Positions 52,736 to 61,802 of a DNA stretch of 64,000 nucleotides are shown here, piece after piece. Position numbers and translations under genes: made by a program. The notes below the pieces were generated by a model. That model was given only the letters and a program-made list of their open reading frames with translations, was not told the DNA's origin and ran no database searches. Position 1 is the stretch's first letter; every line of letters begins with the position of its first letter. The stretch is from Gillisella vitis (GTDB taxonomy: Bacteria > Pseudomonadota > Alphaproteobacteria > Rhizobiales > Rhizobiaceae): positions 23,014-87,013 of the forward strand of contig NZ_JACHLU010000020.1 in NCBI RefSeq assembly GCF_014204625.1, written 5' to 3'.

Positions 52736-54142
52736 TCAGAGCCGGTAGGCCTTCTTCGCCAGCCCGTAGGCCAGATCATTTGCCACCTCTGCCGCTTCGT
52801 CTTCCTCCAGACGTCCCGTCGTCACAAGATTGGCAAGATAGGCACAGTCTACCCGCCGAGCCACATCATGGCGGGCCGGAATCGAGCAGAACGCGCGTGT
52901 GTCGTCATTGAAGCCAACGGTGTTGTAAAAACCCGCGGTCTCCGTTGTTGTTTCGCGGAAGCGACGCATCCCCTCCGGGCTGTCAAAAAACCACCAGGCG
53001 GGCCCCAGCTTCAGTGCCGGATAGGCCCCGGCCAGCGGAGCCAGCTCGCGCGAATAGCTGGTTTCATCCAGCGTAAACAGAATAATGGTCAGATCCGGGT
53101 TCATCCCCACGGCATCCAGCATCGGCTTGAGGGCGCGGACATAATCGGTGCGGGTGGGAATATCAAAACCCTTGTCGCGGCCATGCTTGGCCATAATGCC
53201 AGCAGAATGGTTGCGGTAAGAGCCGGGGTGAATTTGCAGCACCAATCCGTCGTCGAGACTCATGCGCGCCATCTCGGTCAGCATATGCCCCCGGAAGGCA
53301 TCCGCTTCGTCGGGTGTGATCTTGCCGCTCAAGGCTTTTTCGAACAGCGCCCTTGCCTGATCCTGCGGCAGGTCCTCGGTGCGGGCGGTTGGGTGGCCGT
53401 GGTCTGAGCTGGTGGCACCATAGGATTTGAAAAAGGCGCGGCGATTGCGGTGGGCCTCAAGATAGCCCTCCCATGTGGTGGCATTGGTGCCAGCCAGCGC
53501 CCCAAACTGCTCAATATTCTGGGCAAAGCCTTCAAATTCCGGGTCAACCACCGAATCAGGCCGATAGGCGGTCACCACACGACCACTCCAGCCGGAGGCG
53601 CGGATCATCTCATGCCATTTCAGCTCGTCCAGCGGGCTTTCGGTGGTGGCGATCACTTCGATGTTGAAACGCTCAAACAGGGCGCGTGGTTTAAATTCGG
53701 GTTTTTGCAGGCATTCGGCAATGTGATCATAGGTTTCATCAGCGGTGTCAGCCGAGAGACGCCTGGTGATGCCAAAGACATCATGGAATGCGTGCTCCAG
53801 CCACATGCGGCTGGGTGTGGCCCGCAGCAGGTGAAAATTGGCAGCAAACAGCTTCCAGATTTTGCGACCATCGGTCTGGGTCCATCCACCATCGATGCGT
53901 GGAACGCCAAGCTCGGTCAGGTCAATGCCCTGCGAGCACAGCATCCGAAACACGTAGTGGTCGGGCACGACAAAAAGCTGGGCGGGATCGGGAAAGGCGT
54001 TGTTTTCGGCAAACCAGCGCGGATCGGTGTGGCCATGCGGGCTGACGATGGGCAGGGACTTCACCTGCTCATACAATGTGCGAGCAATGCTGCGGGTTGC
54101 GGTGTCGGTGGGAAAAAGTCTGTCAGGATGCAGCAAAGCCAT
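52736..54142 (-). CDS. uxaC: Glucuronate/galacturonate isomerase
   Basis: 468 residues, the full length of UxaC. LPIVSPHGHTDPRWFAEN (about 31-48) carries the HxH of this amidohydrolase-like fold; VVPDHYVFRMLCSQGI and LQIHPGSYRNHSAGIMAKHG are further signature segments. It isomerises galacturonate to tagaturonate and glucuronate to fructuronate, the entry step of the pathway. It is the first gene of the leftward operon; GAGGAG precedes the ATG and a sigma70-like promoter lies about 130 bases upstream. Confidence 0.95.
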   Translation of the reverse strand: MALLHPDRLFPTDTATRSIARTLYEQVKSLPIVSPHGHTDPRWFAENNAFPDPAQLFVVPDHYVFRMLCSQGIDLTELGVPRIDGGWTQTDGRKIWKLFAANFHLLRATPSRMWLEHAFHDVFGITRRLSADTADETYDHIAECLQKPEFKPRALFERFNIEVIATTESPLDELKWHEMIRASGWSGRVVTAYRPDSVVDPEFEGFAQNIEQFGALAGTNATTWEGYLEAHRNRRAFFKSYGATSSDHGHPTARTEDLPQDQARALFEKALSGKITPDEADAFRGHMLTEMARMSLDDGLVLQIHPGSYRNHSAGIMAKHGRDKGFDIPTRTDYVRALKPMLDAVGMNPDLTIILFTLDETSYSRELAPLAGAYPALKLGPAWWFFDSPEGMRRFRETTTETAGFYNTVGFNDDTRAFCSIPARHDVARRVDCAYLANLVTTGRLEEDEAAEVANDLAYGLAKKAYRL

Positions 54143-54258
54143 GGTCTCCTCGCCCTTGCATTTTCAAAAATGCCAAAAGAACGCTATCAAGATGGTGACC
54201 TGCTTTGATAAAGACGAGCCATGTCTGGTCGGCATATCAAGCAGCAACGAAACGGCAA

Positions 54259-54305
54259 TTGCATTTCGCCGTCAATCTAATATGTTAGTATGCAAAGTGA
54301 GTCAA
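54259..54305. promoter_or_regulatory. Divergent uxaC / gntR promoters with shared operator
   Basis: Leftward (uxaC): TTGACT (54305-54300) and TATTAG (54282-54277), 17-base spacing. Rightward (gntR): TTGCAT (54259-54264) and TATGTT (54281-54286), 16-base spacing. The palindrome CTAATATGTTAG (54277-54288) covers both -10 boxes and is the obvious candidate site for the GntR protein encoded next door. Read by eye. Confidence 0.6.
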
Positions 54306-54315
54306 TGGAGCTTTC

Positions 54316-55011
54316 ATGGTGGAACCTGTGAGTTTGCGAATTCTGGATGCGCAGCGTGCCCCCTCGGTCACGGAGCAGGTTTTTGAGTTGCTCTATGCGC
54401 AGGTGGTGGAACTTATTCTGCCGCCGGGAACCAAGCTTTCCGAAGTGGATGTGGCCAAACAGATGGGCGTTTCACGCCAGCCGGTGCGCGATGCGTTTTA
54501 TCGGCTTTCCCAGCAGGGTTTTTTGCAGATCCGGCCGCAGCGGGCCACGGTGGTGACGCATATTTCCGAGCAGGGCGTATTGCAGGCGCGGTTTATTCGC
54601 ACCGCTCTGGAGATGGAAACCGTACGTGCGGCAGCCGAGCGATTGAGCGACGAGCACCTTGCCCGTCTGGATGATCTGGTGCAGCGCCAGATAAAAGCCA
54701 TCGAGGGTGGTGACAAAATGCTGTTTCACGGGCTGGATGATGAGTTTCACCGGCAGATCTGCGTCATGTCGGACAATGAGTTCGCCTGGGCTTTGATCCG
54801 CGACAGCAAGGCCCATATGGACCGTGTCCGTTATTTAAGCCTGTCTTTTGGTGCGCAAAGCGCCATTGATCAGCACCGAGACATCATGACAGCCTTGCGC
54901 GCCCGCGATGGCGATGCGGCCGCAGCCCATATGCGCATTCACCTGTCTGGCATTCTCTCTATCATCAGCCGCATCCGCGAAACCCATGGCCAGTATTTTG
55001 CCATGGAATAG
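54316..55011 (+). CDS. GntR-family regulator, FadR/FCD subfamily (uronate-responsive)
   Basis: 231 residues. Winged helix about 18-85, with KLSEVDVAKQMGVSRQPVRD as the recognition part. The C-terminal FCD helical domain has the metal-site pattern DDEFHRQI, H in SKAHMDRVRY, DQHRDIMTAL and AAHMRIHLSG. FCD regulators such as ExuR and UxuR bind uronates or KDG-type acids and release DNA. It stands between the uronate operon and kdgK and probably represses both and itself. ATG follows GGAG by about six bases. Confidence 0.88.
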   Translation: MVEPVSLRILDAQRAPSVTEQVFELLYAQVVELILPPGTKLSEVDVAKQMGVSRQPVRDAFYRLSQQGFLQIRPQRATVVTHISEQGVLQARFIRTALEMETVRAAAERLSDEHLARLDDLVQRQIKAIEGGDKMLFHGLDDEFHRQICVMSDNEFAWALIRDSKAHMDRVRYLSLSFGAQSAIDQHRDIMTALRARDGDAAAAHMRIHLSGILSIISRIRETHGQYFAME

Positions 55012-55064
55012 CCCATGGCCGTTGGCCGGTGCTTTGCCCCAGTTTTCAATCAATCGAGTGTATT

Positions 55065-55973
55065 ATGCGCAATCATCAGATTTTGACCATCGGCGAATGC
55101 ATGGTGGAAATGGCTCCCCGTGACGACGACGCTTATAGCCGCAATTTTGCGGGCGATAGCTTCAACACCGCATGGTATCTGCGCCACTTGCTGCCGACAG
55201 AGGATCAGGTGGGCTATTGCTCTGCTGTGGGCACGGATGGCATTTCCAATGCGATGCTGGCGTTTATGGCGGCTGCCGGGATTTCCACCGGGGCGGTGCG
55301 GCGCATTCCAAGCCGCACCGTTGGTCTTTACATGATTGAACTTGCCAATGGTGAGCGCAGTTTCAGCTATTGGCGGGGCGAGTCGGCCGCAAAGCTTCTG
55401 GCCGAAGATCGGGCCTTTCTGGAGCAGGCCGTGACGGGTCAAACTCTGGTGCTGTTTTCCGGCATCACACTGGCCATTCTGTCGGAGCCGCATCGACAGC
55501 AATTGCTGGAGGTGCTGGCGCTGGCGCGGGCGCAAGGAACAACGATTGCCTTTGACCCCAATATGCGGCTTCGCCTGTGGCCGGATCAGCAAACCATGTG
55601 CGATGCCGTGGCCAATGCGGCCAAGGTTGCTGATATTGTTTTGCCGTCTTTTGATGAGGACGGACCGAATTATGGGGATGCCACACCACAAGCCACGATT
55701 GAACGCTATAAAGCCGGCGGTGCCACCTGTGTTGTGGTGAAAAACGGGGCAGGCCGCATTCATGCTTTCTCTTTGGATGAGGGGGATGTGGTGTTTGATC
55801 CGGTGCCGGTTGACACGGTTATTGATACGACAGCGGCGGGCGACAGCTTTAATGCAGGCTTTCTGGCAGCCCGCCTGTCTGGTGCGACCATGGTTGAGGC
55901 TCTGGCAAAGGGGGCATCAATCTCGGCGCAGGTCATCAAGAGCCGTGGTGCTCTGGTGACGCTTGCCTTGTAA
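55065..55973 (+). CDS. kdgK: 2-keto-3-deoxygluconate kinase
   Basis: 302 residues from ATG 55065, after GAGTG; 53 bases after gntR. A PfkB-type sugar kinase: the N-terminal GECMVEMAPRDDDAYSRNFA gives GD/GG substrate contacts and the C-terminal signature DTTAAGDSFNAGFLAARLSG (about 247-266) has the catalytic Asp. It phosphorylates KDG to KDPG, the common product of the UxaA, UxuA and KduD branches. KDPG aldolase (eda) is not in the uronate cluster. Confidence 0.94.
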   Translation: MRNHQILTIGECMVEMAPRDDDAYSRNFAGDSFNTAWYLRHLLPTEDQVGYCSAVGTDGISNAMLAFMAAAGISTGAVRRIPSRTVGLYMIELANGERSFSYWRGESAAKLLAEDRAFLEQAVTGQTLVLFSGITLAILSEPHRQQLLEVLALARAQGTTIAFDPNMRLRLWPDQQTMCDAVANAAKVADIVLPSFDEDGPNYGDATPQATIERYKAGGATCVVVKNGAGRIHAFSLDEGDVVFDPVPVDTVIDTTAAGDSFNAGFLAARLSGATMVEALAKGASISAQVIKSRGALVTLAL

Positions 55974-55996
55974 CTCTGGCCTCGTAACTCTGGCCT
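55970..55996. repeat. Tandem 14-bp duplication across the kdgK stop
   Basis: GTAACTCTGGCCT appears at 55970-55982 and 55984-55996. The first copy contains the kdgK stop codon. The rest of the 255-bp gap to the dipeptidase gene is AT-rich, with a weak hairpin CGGAT/ATCCG (56134-56148) followed by a run of T. Confidence 0.6.
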
Positions 55997-56228
55997 TGTG
56001 ATCCCGTCAATTTGCGGTTGTTGACAGGTCACTGAGGTGGCATTGTTTGAAAAATCTGTTCGCATTTTCCACTGCATCGCAAATTTTTTTCACTTGAATA
56101 AGCGCTTGATTTGATTCTACGATACCTGTGAAGCGGATTCAAAATCCGTATTCTCTTTTTTTGTCAGTGGTTTGTGATGGTTTTCATCAATTCTCTGATA
56201 AATGTCAGGTCTTCGTAGGATTTGCGCA

Positions 56229-57281
56229 ATGCAATTGGTTTTCGATGGGCATAATGATGTCCTCTTACGTTTGTGGAGGGCGCATTCGGCTGGTGTTGAT
56301 CCGCTCCGGCAGTTCATCAATGGAACCTCTGAGGGCCATATTGATGCACCGCGTGCCAAAGCTGGCGGGTTGGCGGGCGGGCTTTGTGCCATTTATATCC
56401 CCTCCATGCATGATTTTGTGCTGACCGAGCCGGATGCACGCGGTCATTATAACACACCGCTGGATACGCCTTTACCACGTGGCAGTTCTTTGGATATTGC
56501 CCTGCAAATGGCAGGCATTGCCTTTCGGCTGGAGCGGGCAGGTGGCTGGCGCTTGTGCCGCTCAACGCCAGACATTCGCGCGGCCATGGCTGACGGTGTT
56601 TTTGCCGCTGTGCTGCATATGGAAGGCTGCGAGGCTCTTGATGCCGATCTGGCCACGTTAGAGACCTTGTATAGCGCAGGCTTACGCTCTCTGGGTCCGG
56701 TGTGGAGCCGTAGCAATATCTTTGGCCATGGTGTGCCTTTTGCCTATCCAATGTCGCCCGATACCGGGCCAGGGCTGACGCCGCTGGGGTTTGAGCTGAT
56801 CAAGGCCTGCAACAGGCTGGGGATTGCCGTGGATCTGGCGCATATCACCGAAAAAGGCTTTTGGGATGTGGCAAAAACCACGGATCAGCCGTTGATTGCC
56901 AGCCATTCCAATGTGCACGCGCTCACCCCCGTTGCCCGCAATCTGACCGATAGGCAGATGGATGCAATCAAGGAAAGCAAGGGGCTTGCGGGTCTGAACT
57001 ATGCCGTGACGATGCTGCGCAAAGATGCACGCGATGTTGCCGATACGCCGCTGAGCGATATGGTGCGCCATATTGATTACATGGTGGAGCGGATGGGCAT
57101 TGATTGCGTCGCCCTTGGATCAGACTTTGATGGTGCAACCGTACCGGCGGCGATTGCCGACGCCAGCGAAAACCACAGGTTGCTTGAAGCGCTGCGGGCT
57201 GCCGGATACGGTGAAGACGATATTGCGAAAATAGCCCGTGAAAACTGGCTGCGGGTGCTGGGCAAGGCCTGGCATGAATGA
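56229..57281 (+). CDS. Membrane (renal)-type dipeptidase, M19
   Basis: 350 residues from ATG 56229, after AGGA. FDGHNDVLLRLW (4-15) has the HxD zinc pair; MEGCEALDADLATLE contributes the bridging Glu; ASHSNVHALTPVARNLTD and CVALGSDFDGAT carry the remaining His and Asp ligands. No signal peptide or anchor is seen, so it is cytosolic despite the family name. M19 enzymes cleave dipeptides, often with a D-residue at the C-terminal side. It leads the operon of the dipeptide-type importer that follows, so it probably cleaves imported dipeptides. Confidence 0.9.
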   Translation: MQLVFDGHNDVLLRLWRAHSAGVDPLRQFINGTSEGHIDAPRAKAGGLAGGLCAIYIPSMHDFVLTEPDARGHYNTPLDTPLPRGSSLDIALQMAGIAFRLERAGGWRLCRSTPDIRAAMADGVFAAVLHMEGCEALDADLATLETLYSAGLRSLGPVWSRSNIFGHGVPFAYPMSPDTGPGLTPLGFELIKACNRLGIAVDLAHITEKGFWDVAKTTDQPLIASHSNVHALTPVARNLTDRQMDAIKESKGLAGLNYAVTMLRKDARDVADTPLSDMVRHIDYMVERMGIDCVALGSDFDGATVPAAIADASENHRLLEALRAAGYGEDDIAKIARENWLRVLGKAWHE

Positions 57282-57323
57282 TTCGGTTTCGGCAAAACAC
57301 AATACTCAAGGGGGCTTAAGCTT

Positions 57324-58964
57324 ATGATGATGACTTTGGGCAAATCAATGCGCGTGCTGACAACAAGTGCAGCGCTGGCGATGATGCTGGCGACGGCGCC
57401 GAATGTGTTTGCAGCCACACCGAAGGATACGCTGGTTGAGGCATGGGCGTTTGACGATATTATCACGCTCGATCCCGGTGAAGCCTTTGAAATTTCGGCG
57501 GCTGAAGTCACGGGCAACACCTATGACAATCTGGTCAAGCTCAACACCAAAAACACATCGGAAGTGGTGCCGGGCATTGCCGAAAGCTGGACCGTGTCTG
57601 ATGATGGTCTGACCTACACGTTCAAGATCAAGCAGGGCATCAAATTCGCCTCTGGCAATCCGATTACCGCCGCCGACGTGGCCTATTCGATTGAGCGGGC
57701 GGTCAAGCTCAACAAAAACCCGGCATTCATCTTGCAGCAGTTTGGTCTGACGGGCGACAATGTCTCTGAAAATGCCAAGGCTGTTGATGCATCCACATTT
57801 CAGCTAAAGGTGGATAAGCCCTATGCCACCAGCTTTGTGCTGAATTGCCTGACGGCAACGGTTGGCGCTGTGGTCGATAAGGTGCTGGTCGAAAGCCACG
57901 CTGTGGCTGTCACGCCTTCTGATGACTATAAATACACCACGGATTTCGGCAATGGCTGGCTGAAAACCCATTATGCCGGCTCTGGTGCGTTCAAGCTGCG
58001 CGATTGGCGCGCCAATGAAATCATTGTGCTGGAGCGCAATGACAATTTCTATGGCGAAAAGGCCAAGGTCGCCCGCGTGATCTATCGTTTCATGAAAGAA
58101 AGCTCCGGCCAGCGTCTGGCGCTGGAGGCAGGGGATGTGGATGTTGCGCGCAATGTTTCGCCCACCGACATTGCCGCCATGTCGACATCGAAGACCATCA
58201 AGCTGGATGCGGCCGAAAAAGGCACGGTCTATTATCTCGGCCTGAACCAGAAAAACCCCAATCTGGCCAAGCCGGAAGTGCGCGAAGCGCTGAAATATCT
58301 GGTCAATTACGATGCCATTGGCGCAACCCTGATCAAGGGGATTGGCTCCATTCACCAGAGCTTCCTGCCCAAGGGCATTCTGGGGTCGATTGATGACAAT
58401 CCCTATAAGCTGGATGTGGCGAAAGCCAAGGAATTGCTGGCCAAAGCAGGCTTGAAGGACGGCTTTAGCGTGACGATGGACGTGCGCTCGATGGAGCCGA
58501 TCACCAGTATTGCCCAATCCATGCAGCAGACCTTTGCGCAGGCTGGCATCAAGCTGGAACTGATCCCCGGTGATGGTAAGCAGACGATTACCAAATATCG
58601 CGCCCGCAACCATGATATTTATATTGGTGACTGGGGCTCGGACTATTGGGACCCCAATTCGAATGCGGAGACCTTCACCAGCAATCCGGACAATTCGGAT
58701 GCGCCAAAGTCAAAGACGCTGGCCTGGCGCAATGCCTGGGATGCGCCGGAGCTGACCAAGGAAACGGCTGCCGCCTTGCTGGAGCGCGACACCGAAAAGC
58801 GCAAGGCCATGTATGTTGATCTGCAAAAAAAGGTGCTGGCTGACGGCCCATTTGTGGTGATCTACCAGAAGACGGAAGTTGCAGGCTATCGCAGCAATCT
58901 GCAAGGCTTCAAGCTTGGCCCAACCTTTGATTCCAACTTCATGAACACGGTCTCGAAAGACTGA
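57324..58964 (+). CDS. Dipeptide/oligopeptide-binding protein (family 5)
   Basis: 546 residues, typical DppA length. Signal peptide 1-31 ends NVFAATPK. VPGIAESWTVSDDGLTYTFK (about 86-105), IKFASGNPITAADVAYSIER and VREALKYLVNYDAIGATLIK follow the family pattern. DWGSDYWDPNSNAETF near residue 440 is close to the ligand site. It delivers small peptides to the permeases encoded next. It lies 42 bases after the dipeptidase gene. Confidence 0.92.
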   Translation: MMMTLGKSMRVLTTSAALAMMLATAPNVFAATPKDTLVEAWAFDDIITLDPGEAFEISAAEVTGNTYDNLVKLNTKNTSEVVPGIAESWTVSDDGLTYTFKIKQGIKFASGNPITAADVAYSIERAVKLNKNPAFILQQFGLTGDNVSENAKAVDASTFQLKVDKPYATSFVLNCLTATVGAVVDKVLVESHAVAVTPSDDYKYTTDFGNGWLKTHYAGSGAFKLRDWRANEIIVLERNDNFYGEKAKVARVIYRFMKESSGQRLALEAGDVDVARNVSPTDIAAMSTSKTIKLDAAEKGTVYYLGLNQKNPNLAKPEVREALKYLVNYDAIGATLIKGIGSIHQSFLPKGILGSIDDNPYKLDVAKAKELLAKAGLKDGFSVTMDVRSMEPITSIAQSMQQTFAQAGIKLELIPGDGKQTITKYRARNHDIYIGDWGSDYWDPNSNAETFTSNPDNSDAPKSKTLAWRNAWDAPELTKETAAALLERDTEKRKAMYVDLQKKVLADGPFVVIYQKTEVAGYRSNLQGFKLGPTFDSNFMNTVSKD

Positions 58965-58981
58965 TTTGAGAGGAGGCCAGA

Positions 58982-60049
58982 TTGGCTTCTGTTGACCTGA
59001 CAGGTGTTGCCGGGCGCTCACGCGCTCGGTCTCACCGGCGCATACGCGCTGTGCTCGGATTTGTCGTGACGGTTCTCACGACCTATCTTGGTCTGCTGGC
59101 GGTGACGTTTTTTATTGGCCGGGTGATTCCGATTGATCCGGCACTGACCATTCTGGGAGATCGTGCGCCACAGGCGGCGGTGGAGCAATTGCGCCGTGCC
59201 ATGGGGCTGGATCAGCCGCTCTATTATCAGTTTTACATCTATATCAAAAACGTTCTGGCTGGTGATTTTGGCATATCCGTTTTGACCACCAATCCGGTGA
59301 TGGCGGATATTGCCCGCTTTTTTCCGGCAACGGTGGAGCTGGCCACGGTTGGCACGGTCATTGGTGCATTGCTTGGCATTCCGCTCGGGGTGCTGGCGGC
59401 GGTCAAGCGCGGCAGTCTGGCCGATCAGCTTGTGCGGGTGATTGGTCTGGTTGGCTATTCGGTGCCGATTTTCTGGCTTGGACTGCTCTCGCTTCTGGTG
59501 TTTTACGCAAGGCTGCAATGGGTTGCCTATCCGGGCCGCATTGATGTGGTCTATGAATATACGTTTACGCCAATCACCGGGTTCTATCTGCTGGATGCAT
59601 TGATGCAGGCACAATGGGATGTGCTGTGGGATCTGTTCCGCCACATCATCCTGCCCGGTGGCTTGCTGGGTTATTTTTCACTCGCCTATATCAGCCGCAT
59701 GACGCGCTCGTTCATGATCACTGAACTGGCGCAGGAATATATTGTTGCAGCCCGCGCCAAAGGGTTGTCCGAGACGCGGATCATCTGGTTTCACGCCCTG
59801 CGCAATGCGGCGGTGCCATTGCTGACGGTGATTGCCCTGTCTTACGCAGGCCTGCTGGAAGGCTCGGTGCTGACAGAGAGCATTTTTTCGTGGCCGGGCA
59901 TCGGGCTGTATATCACCAATTCTTTGCAAAACGCAGACATGAATGCGGTGTTGGGTGGAACCATCATTATTGGCTCCGTCTTCATTGGCATCAATCTCTT
60001 GTCGGATGTGCTCTATAAAACACTGGACCCGAGGACGCGCAGCCGATGA
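58982..60049 (+). CDS. Dipeptide ABC permease, DppB type
   Basis: 355 residues starting at TTG 58982, with GAGGAGG six bases upstream. Six membrane helices; the EAA loop is EYIVAARAKGLSETRIIWFH (about 249-268). MGLDQPLYYQFYIYIKNVLA is the conserved periplasmic segment. A basic N-terminal tail (RSRARSHRRIR) precedes helix 1. It ends in an ATGA overlap with the next permease. Confidence 0.92.
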   Translation: MASVDLTGVAGRSRARSHRRIRAVLGFVVTVLTTYLGLLAVTFFIGRVIPIDPALTILGDRAPQAAVEQLRRAMGLDQPLYYQFYIYIKNVLAGDFGISVLTTNPVMADIARFFPATVELATVGTVIGALLGIPLGVLAAVKRGSLADQLVRVIGLVGYSVPIFWLGLLSLLVFYARLQWVAYPGRIDVVYEYTFTPITGFYLLDALMQAQWDVLWDLFRHIILPGGLLGYFSLAYISRMTRSFMITELAQEYIVAARAKGLSETRIIWFHALRNAAVPLLTVIALSYAGLLEGSVLTESIFSWPGIGLYITNSLQNADMNAVLGGTIIIGSVFIGINLLSDVLYKTLDPRTRSR

Positions 60050-60972
60050 CCACGACGGCCTCAAAAATTCCCCTGCGTCAATGGCTGCTGTCTGATCGCC
60101 CGCAATCGCGCCGTCAGGCACGGCTTGGCCGCCTCTACGTGATCTGGCGGCAGTTTTCGGCAAACCGGCTTGCCTTGCTGGGCCTTGGCATGATTCTGGC
60201 GCTGATTTTGATCGCAATCTTTGCCAATCTGCTGGCAACCCATAATCCGGTGCAGGGTGATCTGGCCGGATCGCGGCTGTTGCCGCCCGGCTCCAGCGGC
60301 TTTTGGCTGGGCACGGATGATCAGGGGCGCGACATTTACTCGCGGCTGATTTATGGCTCGCGCCTGACATTGATGGTGGTGGTGCTGGTGGCCATCATTG
60401 CCGCCCCCATCGGCTTGATTGTCGGCACGGTATCTGGCTATGCCGGTGGCTGGGTTGATGCGGTGCTGATGCGGATTACCGATATTTTTCTGGCCTTTCC
60501 CAAGCTGGTGCTGGCACTTGCGCTGGTGGCGGCGCTTGGACCGGGCATTGAAAATGCCATTTTGGCCATTGCTGTGACGTCGTGGCCGCCTTACGCACGC
60601 ATTGCGCGGGCCGAGACGATGACCTTTCGAAATTCCGATTATATCTCGGCGGTCAAGCTGATGGGGGCCTCACCGTTTCGCATCGTGTTGCGCCATATCA
60701 TGCCGCTCTGCCTGTCCTCGTTGATTGTACGGGTGACGCTGGATATGGCGGGTATTATCCTCACGGCGGCCGGGCTTGGCTTTCTGGGCCTTGGTGCCCA
60801 GCCGCCACTGCCGGAATGGGGCGCGATGATTGCCGATGGCCGCCGCTTCATTCTGGATCAATGGTGGGTTGCTGCCATGCCGGGCTTTGCCATTCTGCTG
60901 GTCAGCCTTGGCTTTAACCTGCTGGGCGATGGTTTGCGTGATGCGCTGGACCCCAAGGAGGCTGGCCAATGA
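60046..60972 (+). CDS. Dipeptide ABC permease, DppC type
   Basis: 308 residues. GTDDQGRDIYSRLIYGSRLT (about 87-106) is the DppC signature; DYISAVKLMGASPFRIVLRH (about 199-218) the EAA loop. Six membrane helices after a cytoplasmic tail of about 40 residues. Start and end both overlap neighbours by ATGA. Confidence 0.93.
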   Translation: MTTTASKIPLRQWLLSDRPQSRRQARLGRLYVIWRQFSANRLALLGLGMILALILIAIFANLLATHNPVQGDLAGSRLLPPGSSGFWLGTDDQGRDIYSRLIYGSRLTLMVVVLVAIIAAPIGLIVGTVSGYAGGWVDAVLMRITDIFLAFPKLVLALALVAALGPGIENAILAIAVTSWPPYARIARAETMTFRNSDYISAVKLMGASPFRIVLRHIMPLCLSSLIVRVTLDMAGIILTAAGLGFLGLGAQPPLPEWGAMIADGRRFILDQWWVAAMPGFAILLVSLGFNLLGDGLRDALDPKEAGQ

Positions 60973-61802
60973 CGCCACTTTTGACGGTTGAGAATTTGAA
61001 AGTCAGCTTTCCCACCCGCACGGGACTGGTTGAGGCCGTGCGCGGTGTTTCCTTCACACTCGGCAAGGAACGTCTTGGCATTGTTGGCGAATCCGGCTCT
61101 GGCAAGTCTCAGACGGGTCGTGCCATCATGGGGCTGACATCCGCGCACGGGCGGATTACCGCAGATCGACTGGATTTTGGTGGGACAGACCTTTTGCGCC
61201 TGTCTGCGGGCAAGCGCCGTGCCTTGCGCGGCAAGCGCATGGCGATGATTTTGCAAGACCCGAAATATTCACTCAATCCGGTGATGACCATTGGCCGCCA
61301 GATTGTCGAAACCGTGCTGACCCACGAAAAGATCGGCAAAGCAGATGCCAAAAACCGGGCACTGGCCATGCTGGAGGCGGTGCAGATTCACGATCCCGAG
61401 CGGGTGTTCAAGCTTTACCCGCATGAGGTTTCTGGTGGTATGGGCCAGAGGGTGATGATTGCCATGATGCTGGTCTGCGGCCCGCAATTGCTGATTGCCG
61501 ATGAGCCAACCTCGGCGCTGGACGTGACCGTGCAGCTCGAAGTGCTGGATATTCTCGATATGCTGGTGCGCGAGCGCGGCATGGGGCTGATTTTTGTCTC
61601 CCATGATCTGCGGCTTGTGTCATCTTTCTGCGATCGGGTGTTGGTGATGTATGCAGGCCGGGTGGTGGAAGAGCTGGATGCCTCGACATTGTCCGAGGCA
61701 AAACACCCTTATACCCAAGGGCTTTTGCGCTGTCTGCCGCGCCTTGAGGGTGATCAGCACCCGCTGCCGACCTTGCAGCGCCAGGCGGAGTGGGCGCTAT
61801 GA
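60969..61802 (+). CDS. Dipeptide ABC ATPase, DppD type
   Basis: 277 residues. Walker A GESGSGKS (40-47), signature VSGGMGQR, Walker B LLIADEPTSALD, H-loop SHD. The C-terminal region ends with KHPYTQGLLRCLPRLEGDQH, a shortened form of the oligopeptide ATPase tail; typical DppD is about 320 residues. It forms a heterodimer with the ATPase that overlaps it by ATGA. Confidence 0.93.
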   Translation: MTPLLTVENLKVSFPTRTGLVEAVRGVSFTLGKERLGIVGESGSGKSQTGRAIMGLTSAHGRITADRLDFGGTDLLRLSAGKRRALRGKRMAMILQDPKYSLNPVMTIGRQIVETVLTHEKIGKADAKNRALAMLEAVQIHDPERVFKLYPHEVSGGMGQRVMIAMMLVCGPQLLIADEPTSALDVTVQLEVLDILDMLVRERGMGLIFVSHDLRLVSSFCDRVLVMYAGRVVEELDASTLSEAKHPYTQGLLRCLPRLEGDQHPLPTLQRQAEWAL

